Shown: in pieces, positions 33,801 to 43,600 of the stretch
Layout: the number at the start of each line of letters is the position of its first letter
Numbering within the stretch: position 1 is the stretch's first letter
Source of the DNA: Blepharisma stoltei
Taxonomy: Eukaryota > Ciliophora > Heterotrichea > Heterotrichida > Blepharismidae
Assembly: GCA_914767885.1 (NCBI GenBank)
Contig: CAJZBQ010000051.1
Coordinates: forward strand, 1,078,404-1,142,403
Direction of reading: 5' to 3'
Length of the DNA: 64,000 nt
Notes under the pieces: model-generated
What the model saw: only the letters and a program-made list of their open reading frames with translations
What the model was told of the DNA's origin: nothing
The model's database searches: none
Program-made: the position numbers and the translations under genes

Positions 33801-34586
33801 AAAGCTATCAGAGCAGAGAGGAGATGAGGTGCATTGAATAGTGATAGCTCCATGCTTATTTGAATTGCTGTCATAAACTTTAATATTGTAAAAATCCACA
33901 TCACTCATTAATATATGTCCCCCTGAAGAGTAAATAATTGATTTCAGGTCCTGCCTCATATTTTGGAATTTGGTTCTAACAATAAACAGATTTGTAGATG
34001 GTCCTATGCTTATTAAGTTTACAAGTGAGTTCTCTTCTTGAGAGCTGCAGCTGCTTACATAATTATTAGAAGTAGAAGTATCATAATGATAAGCGCAGTA
34101 TCCACAGTTCATTGAATTGCAAGAGCTATCCATTGCTTGCTCGCCATCAATTATGATATTTTCAAAATACATATTTGAGACATCCGAGTCCGGAAACATA
34201 AAGTTAACTGTTTGCAATTTAAGAGTTGCCAGTGTTGTACAAGGATTGCAGTTGCTAATAAATCCTACTGACAGGTCTGATATGGTATTTGTTGGAAGTA
34301 CATAATCTATAACATGGGTTCCTGGGGAAAATAAAATTTTAATATTTCCATTTGTATTGCTGTTGAAAACCTCTAAAAGCGTTTTATAAGGGTTAGATGA
34401 AGATCCGTCTCTCCCGGAATTTAAATTGTTGTAGTCAACGTAAACTGAAGTTGGGGCTGAAGATGAGCACTGCGAAGATAAGCATGAATAGGCGCACTGA
34501 CCATCGCAGCTTTGAGATGGCTCGCATAGATATGGGTTACAGACTAAAGCTGATACTTGGTTCAAAATAAGTAGCAAGTATAGCAT
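27871..34586 (-). CDS. Large secreted/membrane beta-helix protein, 1,984 aa, three IESs
   Basis: Signal peptide at 1-16 (MLYLLLILNQVSALVC). Residues about 45-1350 are repeated beta-strand units rich in Asn, Ser and Gly, such as NSAITGGGIF and NNTSRNKGGAVY, typical of right-handed parallel beta-helix/Pmp-like repeats. A Cys-rich module follows at about 1420-1530 (CPAHAHCYGG, APNSGYWRG, CLNKGACLGG), then several membrane helices to about 1900 and a charged cytoplasmic tail. Such proteins are common in ciliates, probably at the cell surface; ligand unknown. IESs at 33,395 (343 bp), 32,507 (152 bp) and 30,189 (266 bp) leave 5,955 nt, exactly 1,985 codons. No intron is needed. TGA is Trp at many sites. 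The stop is TAA at 27,871. Confidence 0.88.
30189..30454. mobile_element. IES, 266 bp, shortened MITE family 1
   Basis: It contains the CTCCC-TTTAAATTGGAGC and CTCTTCAAATTGGAAC blocks of family 1. Excision at TA joins CLLKNN to EGSGGGIYLL in frame, restoring a beta-helix rung. Confidence 0.85.
32507..32658. mobile_element. IES, 152 bp, hairpin-forming
   Basis: CATAAT direct repeats lie at both boundaries. The insert folds into one long imperfect hairpin around GGAACCCAAATCCCAC and its complement. Excision gives GKFIMLVHNSIFEPK in frame. Confidence 0.85.
33395..33737. mobile_element. IES, 343 bp, long imperfect palindrome
   Basis: The ends TAGAGAGTCGAAAA and TTTTCGACTCTCTA are perfect inverses. 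The whole insert pairs with itself, with centre near 33,580 (ATTTGGACAGATTCAATTGA and its complement). Excision at TA gives TYYDIHLSVYNIVQSSF in frame. Confidence 0.9.
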
Positions 34587-34661
34587 GATTTATTAATTAA
34601 TTTCCAAAATTTATGGATAAAGATAAATAATCTCTCTAAACTTTAGCGAATAGGTTTCACT

Positions 34662-34963
34662 TACTCGCTTCTCCGTGAGCGAACAAAAAACTTTTGTTCG
34701 GGGGTTAATTTTTTTATCAAAATTTGGAAAAATTGAGAAGTAAAAATTAATTTAATTTGCGAAATTTATATTTAAAATGCAAGCTGTTTAAAATAAACAG
34801 AATTGGCTAGAGATTTCATTATAATAATTATCATTTCTATTCCAAATTTTTTTTATAAAAATCTTTTCAATTAAAAAAAAATATTTGTTTGCTCACGAAG
34901 TTGGATTTTTGGGCAAAAATAGGAATTTTCCAATGATTTTTGTTCGCTCACGGAGGGGAGAGT
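34662..34963. mobile_element. MITE family 2, intergenic, 302 bp
   Basis: Ends TACTCGCTTCTCCGTGAGCG and TAACTCTCCCCTCCGTGAGC point inward, both followed by AACAAAAA. The AT-rich core contains the GCAAGCTGTTTAAA word. Located upstream of the beta-helix gene start. Confidence 0.85.
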
Positions 34964-35000
34964 TAGAGGAACTATTTTTGAAAGTTTATTTCCTTTTTGA

Positions 35001-35303
35001 TAATTTCCCGTCAGTGAACGGACAAAAAAATTGGAAAAATCCCTATTTTTTGCTTAAAAATCTACCTAACGAACAAAAATTTTTTTATGAAAAAAAACCA
35101 ATTGACACATAAATGATAATTATTATGACGAAATCTCTAGCTAATTTTGTTTAATTTTAAACAGCTTGCATTTTAAAACATAAATATCTCATTAAAATTA
35201 ATTTTTTAAATTTTGAAAAAAAAATATGAAATTTATATGAAGATTTTTAAAAACAAAAAATTGTAAGCGAAGAAATTTATTTTTCGCTTTGGAGAGGGGG
35301 GAG
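35001..35303. mobile_element. MITE family 2, intergenic, 303 bp, inverted core
   Basis: Left end TAATTTCCCGTCAGTGAACG, right end (complement) TTACTCCCCCCTCTCCAAAG. The family core is present in the opposite orientation to the copy only 37 bp to the left. No ORF. Confidence 0.75.
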
Positions 35304-35481
35304 TAAGAGGATTTCGGTATGAAGCGGTTACAATTACCTTCTATTAGGATAATTTTTACTTATTATATTTTATCTCACAAGGAATTTATAAATAATAAAG
35401 ATTACGCCAAGGCTTTATAGTTTTCTTATTTTTAATAATTTTATTATTTTTATTTCAAGATATGAGGATAAAGAATTTTTA

Positions 35482-38400
35482 TTAAGCTTTATATCCAGGC
35501 TTAAATGCTGTAACTCCAGTCGCAGCTCTTCCAGCAATGAGAGCACAAATATCATAGGTACCTTCATAAGTGTAAATGACTTCCATGTCTACGAGTGCTT
35601 TCATCACATAATTATCAATTAAAATTCCGTTTCCTCCCATCAACTCTCTGCCTAGTTTAGCAGCTTCTCGCCCCACAAGTGTGCACCAGCCTTTAACTAA
35701 TGAAGCTTGCGCTACATTTGCTTTTCCCTGCTTTAGTAGTTTATAGCCTGAACCAAGGTTCAGGCGCTTTAATCCTAAAGCTTAGCTTGCCTAGACTGGG
35801 TTTATGGAATAGATTGACCTTGGAAGACAGCTAGTGGTAACTCCAGTCCAGTATTAATTATTAGAATGATTTGTGGGTTACGGGCTCTTTTCCTGCTGGT
35901 TCCAGAGAGTTGCTGCTCTTTTTCCTGGAATTCAGCTACCCTCAAGGTGGCCGACAGAAGACATCGAGTGAGCTGGTGCTTTCATAGCACCCATATGACG
36001 TTGAGTAAGAGGTGTCTTTCTAACCTTCTGGGCCCAGGGATGTCAGTGAAAGGCCTATGTCCCAGGAGATCGCTGTTGGGATCCCGCTCAGGCTACTGAG
36101 TTCCTTCAGCAAGCAGATTCCGACTATTGAAAGTTTGGGATGCATCAAATCTAGAAGAATCTTTAAGCTAAGTTAAGTTGGTCTAGTAGATTGGTAACTC
36201 TCCAGCCCATCAAGAAAACAGCTTGATAAATAGCCAAAATCCTAACCAACTTTTCCTGGTTGAGCTGAAACGACGCCAATGGGGCTCTAAACTGCACTCT
36301 TTCCCTAATATATTTTATTGAATTCTCATAAATCCCTGCTATTAGCCCTGCAGCAAGCCAAGCTATGTTCATTCTACTATGCTCAAGGATCTCATTTGCG
36401 CCTGTTGCGAAAGTGTGCCCTTTTCCTAGTCTCTCATTAGCTGGGACAAAAACGTCTTTTAAGAAAATATTTCCATTCTGGACAATTCTCAGGGCAAGCT
36501 TTCTTTGGATGTTTTCGACTGATACTCCATTTGATTTGCTGTTCACTATGAAGCCTTCTACATGATTAGTTGTTATGTTCCTTGCAAAAATGATCATAAT
36601 ATCAGAGAGAATGGCGTTCCCGATCCACCTTTTGACACCGTTAAGGACGTATCCTCCTTTTACTGGGGTTGCTGTTGTCTCAAGTGCCGAGGCGTCAGAC
36701 CCGAAATCAGGCTCTGTTAATCCCCAGCAGCCAATCATGTCGAGGTTGCATAGTTTTGGCAGATATTTAACTTTTTGCTCTTCAGTGCCTAGTTCTTCGA
36801 TTGTGTGAGCAGTGAGTGAGAACATAACCACGTAGAAAGTAGCTAAAGAACAGTATTAACTAACTTAGATTAATGTCAGAAGCTCAAGGACAGCCATAAC
36901 GACTTTTTACTTCCTTGCTTTGCTCCATCCAATATGCATTAAAATGACGTGATACGCATACCCAGACTCTTAACTCCTGTAGCTCGGAAGTAAGAATTAG
37001 TTCAGAATGTGCATCTGGCCGGATTTTTCTAGTTTGGTGAAGCGCAATTAGCTAGCCGACCGCATGCTTTACTGCACTGACAAGTTTTTTGCCTCAGTGG
37101 GAATCAGTCCGAAAGTTGGAAAGCGGTCTCCCAGTAGAGCCAGTGATATATATCCTAGACAATCTGGATTATTACTAACCCCCCCCCTTTAAATTGGAAC
37201 TAAAAATTTTGTTCCAATTTAAACGGGGGTTAAGAAAATTTTTTATAAAAAAAAAATTTATATAAAATTTAAAAAAAAAAAAAATTTCAAAAATTTATCG
37301 AATTAGATTAATAAATTGCTATTTACTCTTTATCCTTTAAAACAAAGCAAGATATAACTAAAATTTTTTTATTAATTAATATGCCACTATTAATTGGTAT
37401 CAAAACTATTTACACAAAAATTATTATTTTTATTGATAAAAAAAAAATTTTAGAAAATTTATTAATCAAAGTGCTAATTTTGTTTAAATAAGATTTATTT
37501 ATACTCTATTCTTTAAAATAAAGCAAGAGATAAGTAAATTTTGAATTTTTGTAAAGAATTCGTATTGAATTTATATCAAAGCTATTTATATATAAAAAAA
37601 TATCATTTTTATTAAAAAAAATAATGAAAATTTTTTAAAAAAAATTAATTTTTTTACAATTAAGGATAATAAATTTATTTAAATAAGATGTTCTTTATAC
37701 TCTATTCTTTAAACAAGAGCAGGATATAACTAAATTTTTAATTTTAGTTAAGAAGAAACATTTAAATTAGATCAAAACTTTTTACATAAAAATTATGATT
37801 TATATATATAAAATTTTTTATTATAAAATTAAATTTTGTTCCAATTTAAAGGGGGGTTAATTTACCAAAAAAGTGGAAATTTTACCTATATTTTGTTCCA
37901 ATTTAAAGGGGGGGAGTAAGTGAAAGGTCTCTGGGCTTGTTTGGCAATCCCTTTCAAACTTCCAAGTCCAATTATCCCACAGGGTAAAATAATGCCATGG
38001 ATGTGAGCTTTCGCACTCAACCAGACCAAATAATGCTGGTCTCCTTCCACACGGTCCTAGACTGTCATCTGGCTACAGGCGCTAAGAAGACCAGGTTTTC
38101 TCTCCAAGCCATTATAAGTGTTTAGCTAAAGAACAGTCAATCCTCGCAAGTTCATAAAGAATTAAGGATTTTTCCATCAGCGATATCTTTTTGCAGCCGT
38201 ATTTTTCATCGCTGAGACCTGTGATTCCAAGAGATCTGAACTTTTCCGCTAAAATTCCTGGGGATTCAGCTTTTTCGTACCATTCAGCTACAAAAGGGGC
38301 CAAATTTGTTTCTAAATTTGCTCTAAGTTGGGCTCTTCTTGAATTGATCTCTGCAGGCAACAGCTGATCTAAATGAAGAAAAGTAATTGGATCCTGAACA

Positions 38401-38486
38401 TAAGGAGTTACCAAGCTAGATTTTTTGAAGTTCTCGGTTAAGTTCTGCCCAAGATGTTTTGAAACCAAGTTCAATCTCCTCGACAT
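35482..38486 (-). CDS. Acyl-CoA oxidase/dehydrogenase (ACX4-like), 423 aa, two IESs
   Basis: This FAD-dependent fatty acyl-CoA oxidation enzyme is closest in motif order to plant ACX4 and glutaryl-CoA dehydrogenase. Signatures: CWGLTEPDFGSDAS (flavin/substrate motif), KRWIGNA, RIVQNGNIFLKDVFVP, FRAPLASFQLNQEKL, LGRELMGGNGI, and TYEGTYDI containing the catalytic Glu. The C-terminus GVTAFKPGYKA resembles that of ACX4. Removing 1,283 bp (36,840-38,122) and 450 bp (35,734-36,183) leaves 1,272 nt, exactly 424 codons. The joins read IDCSLATFYVV and WRVTNLLKQGKANVAQ, both family-like. Peroxisomal location is plausible from the ACX4 likeness, but no clear C-terminal SKL is seen. Confidence 0.92.
35734..36183. 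mobile_element. IES, 450 bp, TAGTAG direct repeats
   Basis: TAGTAG occurs at both boundaries. Removal restores the LLKQGKANVAQASL segment of the acyl-CoA oxidase. The insert is GC-rich at its right half, like the dispersed GC-rich elements. Confidence 0.88.
36840..38122 (-). mobile_element. IES, 1,283 bp: composite insert with 15-bp target duplication
   Basis: TAGCTAAAGAACAGT flanks both sides (36,840-36,854 and 38,123-38,137). A TTAATCTAAG-like tail in complement follows the left copy. GC-rich blocks at 36,890-37,170 and 37,920-38,110 belong to one retroposon-like element split by a MITE. Excision at the TA of the duplication restores the enzyme frame. Confidence 0.88.
37173..37916. mobile_element. 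Nested full-length MITE family 1, about 744 bp
   Basis: Ends TACTAACCCCCCCCC and TACTCCCCCCC point inward, each followed by TTTAAATTGGAAC. Both ends also carry an internal inverted copy. The inside has three tandem diverged modules of about 170 bp, each with AGCA(A/G)GATATAACT-like words. Same element as at 10,897, opposite strand. Confidence 0.85.
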
Positions 38487-39157
38487 TATTTATAGGAGAT
38501 AAAGATCAAAACTAAGTTTAATGTCGACATCTTGCGTCATCAAATAACTAATATTTTAATTAGCCATATTACTATAAGGCTTATGAGCTGAAAGTTTCTG
38601 ATTTCGTTTATTCCTATTAATTAAAAGATTAGACCTTAAATTTTGGGGCTAATTTGCTCATTCCATATAAAGCATTTCATCATTATTTTCTTGATATAAA
38701 AATTTTAGTATGCTTTTTCTGTAATTTTTTACCTTTATCATAGCTCCTTTCATAGACTGCCCTGTTATCCCAAGCAACAGAACTTCCAATAGAACTAGGC
38801 AAACATAAAGAGTTGCTTTTGCTCTTGTCAAAACCTCCCAAAAATCAATTTTAATACCACTCAAATTCTTTATGCAAAATTTGTGCTGCCTCATAAAATG
38901 ATGTGTAAGATCTATTTGTGTTAGAATCCATGTCCAGCATCAAGAAAAATTACCTTATTTCTCTTATAATCCACATATCAATAAGGAGATGTCATAATCG
39001 AATCCTAAATCCCCTTAAACTGAGATATTCGCTAATTTAGCTCAGGGTTTCTTTTAATCCCAGAAAAGCCATAACAGAGTGTCGAGATGAGCATTTTGCT
39101 GAATAGTGGTCTCTTCACTTTAAAAACTCAACATTATCCTTTTAGCATGTTTATTTT
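38487..39157. other. Intergenic, nothing certain
   Basis: A 78-codon ORF on the minus strand at 38,658-38,894 has a hydrophobic centre but no recognised family and no paralogue here. The rest is AT-rich. It may be degraded acyl-CoA oxidase or noncoding sequence; I cannot support a gene. Confidence 0.4.
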
Positions 39158-40553
39158 TTAATTAAAATCTAAAGATAAATCCTCAAGCCAGAAGCACATC
39201 AAAATTGTATATGCGTTGTTGCCTTCCATAAATCCCTTGCCCAGCCGACTCGCTTCTTTCGCTATTAGTTTAACTAAAAGCCCTTGAGTGACTGTCATTT
39301 GCCCTTTCATCAAGAGCTGAATGAGCTTCCATGCCATTCCTGTAAAGCCGACAAATTTTTCCTTACTCAGCTGCACGGAGGCTAAGTAAGCTGGAAGTGG
39401 GACTCTTTCCTTGATGTACTTCGCTGACCTCTGATAGAATCCAGTTGTTAAATATGAAATTTGTGAGGTCAAAATCCTGACTGAATGCTTGAGTCCATAA
39501 ATAAAATGGCATTTGGTTCGAGTAAAATTAGCTCTGCTGATTTTCTCTCCTCAAGCAATTTTATTTATAGGGTTATTTTACCTCGAGAACTTCTGCACAG
39601 CAACAGCGGTTTAACTCTGGGATAGCCATAGGAACTGATCCTCTGTGCGATCAAGAGGCTCTAGCATTTAGGCGGAGCACGCGCAGGAGCTGAGTCGAAC
39701 AAAGCCGTGGATGTTAAACGTTATAGATAATTAATGATGATGGTAATAATGAATACTCAAGTCCGAGTTTCGTATTTGTTGCGAATTTATGAGTTTTCAC
39801 TAATTTTTCTTTTTCATGAACAAAGACATTTTTCAAAATTATATTCCCACTTTTAAGCATCTTTAAAGGCAATTTTTTATGGCCAGACATAATGGAGAGG
39901 CCAGATGATTTACTGTCCACGATAAATCCTTCTACTTGATTATTCGTGATATTTTTTGCAAATATTATGATAATGTCTGCTAATAATGCATTTCCCAGTC
40001 ACCTTTTGGTACCGTTAAGAATATAGCCATCAGCAGTAAGGGTTGCTGTCACCTCTTTGGAAATTTCTGGTTCAGTCAATCCTCAGCACCCAACTGAATT
40101 TCCGCTGCAAAGCGCTGGCAAATACTTCAGTCTTTGCTCTTCAGACCCTAATTTCTCTATGGTGTGTACTACTAAGCTGAAAGAGGCTACATAAAAGATC
40201 GCGATAGAGACATCTACTCTTGCAAGTTCATAAATAATCAGAGATTTTTCAATCTTTGAGGTTGAGTTTTCTTCACTTCATCCAATTAGCTTGAGCTCAC
40301 TAATAGCAGCGATCAACGACTTAGGAAACTCTGATTTCTCAGTTCATGAAGAAACTATAGGCGAAAACTTTGCTTCAAAAATAGCGCGAAGTTCTTTTCG
40401 CCTAGCGTTAGTTTCTTTTGGAAGAAGCTTATCAAAGTAAAAGAAGTCAAACGATTCCTTTATCGTAGGGATTTTAATTCCTCATTTCTTTGACTGCTCA
40501 GGATCGTTCTTTATCCCGAGATGGTTTGCAATGAGGCCCAACCTTTTTGCCAT
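39158..40553 (-). CDS. Truncated acyl-CoA oxidase paralogue lacking the catalytic Glu region, 379 aa
   Basis: The first 310 residues align with the ACX4-like neighbour: KLLPKETNARRKELR, YELARVDVSIA, CWGLTEPEISKEV, KRWLGNALLADI, LKSGNIILKNVFV. One IES (39,498-39,753, 256 bp) splits it. After removal 1,140 nt remain, exactly 380 codons. The C-terminus departs: LGKGFMEGNNAYT is followed by an unrelated 15 residues and a stop, so the YEGT segment with the catalytic Glu is gone. The DFGSD motif is also altered. TGA is Trp at least five times. Either a non-catalytic paralogue or a pseudogene that kept its frame. Confidence 0.8.
39498..39753. mobile_element. IES, 256 bp, GC-rich insert
   Basis: Two diverged copies of GGACT-AG-ATTCA lie near the edges (complement strand), perhaps an old target duplication. 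Excision at TA joins TKLGLE to YGLKHSVRILTS, colinear with the intact paralogue. Confidence 0.75.
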
Positions 40554-40626
40554 TGCTTTATATTCATCAACATGATAAATTTAATAAAACTTGATAAAAA
40601 ATAAAGAAATTATATTAAACAGCGAT

Positions 40627-43600
40627 TTACCTGCTTCTTTTAGTCATTTCTTCCAAAATTTTCAAAATTTTGTCAACCTTTGTCCCATCAAATTTGTCAA
40701 TTTTTTCTTCAATTTTCTCAATCCTTCTCTCTAGGCTGCTTATTCTTTCATCTCCTTCCCTTTCTTTATACTGGCTTGCTTTCTCTTCCAAGCCAAATTG
40801 AATGTCTTTGATATCAAGTCCAATCTCTCTCAATGTTTTTTCGTTCTTTTTATCGAGTTCAGCAATTGACTGCTTCATCTCATTTACTTTGCTTTCAAGC
40901 TTTGTCTTCAAAATCTTGCTTTCTTCTAATCCGAACCTCTCTCTGAGCAGTTTCTCATTCTGCTTTACTATGTGCTTTAGCTTGTCAATTTTGTTGGAAA
41001 GCGACCCTAGCTTACTTTCTGCACTGATGTTTTGAAAATGGTCACATTTTTGCATGTACATCCTTTCTCCTTCATTTCGTTTCCAGAACATCATTGATTC
41101 GAATTCTATGACGTCTTGGAGCATCTCTTTAGCATCTAGCTCCATAGCAATTGCTTTGAATTTTTGGAAGGACTCTCCCAAAGTGGATATAAGCAAATTC
41201 AGCATTAAAACGACGTTTATGAGAGATGCAAAAGTAAAGCAGGAGTACTGGAAAAAGGAAAAGCCAGAGTTATCGAAGTTCCCCATGTTAAGCTCATATG
41301 ATTGGCTCCAGACGTCAGATAAGCTCATTTCAGGGTCTGTCGCAGCATAAACCACCCCAAAGGCTAGTGTGGAGTATAAGAAAATGATTAAAAATGCAAT
41401 TGACTCCTTTCCAGCAATAAAAATAAGTCTCACATAATATCGTGTCATATTGAAGACTCTGAAATATACAAGCCCTCTGAAAAAATTCACCAAAACTGCC
41501 AAGAACGTTAAAGGCACGAAATTCACATCTCAAAAGTCCACAGCTCCCCAAGCAAAGCATAATGCTAGCCTAAAAATGTCAATATAATTTCACACATCAT
41601 AAATATAGTCACTTCAATTTGAGTACATCTGAAAGACCTCATAAAGCAAGAGCAGCTCATTGACCACAATAAATAGAAATGGTATGATATAGTAAGGATA
41701 AAATAAGTAAAGAATAATTAATAGCAGATTCATCCAATACAAGCAAGAGTTGCCCAAAATGGCAAATCATAACTTGTCTCATTTCATTTTTATGATCGAT
41801 TGAATCCAAGGAGCTTGGAAAATTTCCAAACTAGGACACTCATTGATTGCCTTTAAAAGCTTTAAGCTTTCGTTCGACCCCATTGTGAGATTCCAACTGA
41901 GCGGACTCACTCAAAACTGCACCAAGCTGAGCTCTCTTCCAGATTCTCAGTCTTCATTGATGAACTCATTTTTATAAAGCCGAAGAACAGGTGATAAATA
42001 AATGATAGGCAGCACAGCGTTAGGGACTGCAAACTCAACTAAATCTTTTCCTCCTGGCTTAAAAATTGCTTTGAAAAACGGCAGAATATAAGGGGATTCT
42101 AATTTCAGCATACTAGGTATATCGTCTCTTATAGAGTGGATGCACTCGCTTAATAATTTTTGATCTGAAATCTCTGAGATATATTTGAGGATTTCATCAA
42201 TGCACCTTCGAGATTTTTTTATTATAGCGTAAGACAAGGGGCTCTTGTTGTTATTGTCTCTAAATATTGGAGTGTTGATTTTTAAGGCAAGCTTCAAGTT
42301 ATCAATTTGGTCAAAGAAGCAATAATAATGAAGAATATTGATGCGGAGAGGGAAAATAGTGACTAAAGACAGCTGGCTGATATTCTTAGGATTGCTATCT
42401 AAAAGAGATTGCACAAAGTAAAAGTGTGAAAAGGGATCGTGAGATCCAGAAAGTAGCAGTTCTTGATACTCATAAATTGAAGGTGTAAATTGAGAAATAT
42501 CGTATACGCGCAAATTTCTATCTCGAGAGCCTGAAATCGCGTATAGTAATTGCCCGAGAATGGCATTATTTGCGCCATCCTCGGGCAATTCAAAAATGGC
42601 CCCACACCGGGAATTGAACCCACGTGTGGGGCTATTTTTGGTATGTGGAGAGCATCGACTTCCACGAACCAAAAATGGCCCCACATGTGGGTTCAATTCC
42701 CGGTGTGGGGCCATTTTTTCAATTGCCGAGGATGGCTCAAGAGATAGCGCCATCCTCGGGCAATTACAATATTTGCTATTTGTCGTCAACTGCAGGCAAT
42801 TAATCTTGTTTGAGTGCCCTTCCAGGATCGCAACAAGATTTCTTTCCGCTACACTTCAGAGCCGGATAGTTTTGTCATGAGAACCAGATAAGATGTACTT
42901 GCTGTCATGAGCAATCTCCAAGCAAGTAACGCTTTTTGTATGTCCTTCAAGGACTGCAATTTCTTTCTTTTCTTTTAAACTTCACAGTCTGAGTGTGCAA
43001 TCATAAGATCCTGAAGCTAAAAATTCATCATTACTACTAATTCTCACACAATTAACACTATCACTATGACCGTCCAATTCTGCAATTTCTAAGAAATCCT
43101 CGACGCTTCAAATTCTGACTGAGTTGTCTCTTGAGCCAGAAACAATAAATTCCCCTTTGTGACTGATTTGAATTGCTCCAATAGATTGGGTATGGCCAGT
43201 TAGAGTATAAATTTCACAAAAATCTTTCAAACTCCATAAAATGATCGTCTTGTCAGCAGAAGCTGAAACTATGATTCGTTTTTCATCAATTATTTCTAGG
43301 CAGTTTACGATGTCGCTGTGACCTTTTAATATAGAAACTTGAGATTTGGTGTCGATGCTCCATACCCTCACTGAATAGTCGTCAGACCCAGAGACAATAA
43401 GGCTGCTGTCATTAGTAATTTTTAAGCACTCAATCCAATGGGTATGTCCTTCTAATAGAGCTACAAGTTTATAGTCTGAGGTATTCCATACCCTTATCGT
43501 TTTGTCTAAGGAACCAGAGACGATATATTTTCCATCTTTGGTAAGCTCAACACAGGTGACTTCTCTTAAATGGCCTTCCAGTGTGTGAATCTCCTCCCCA

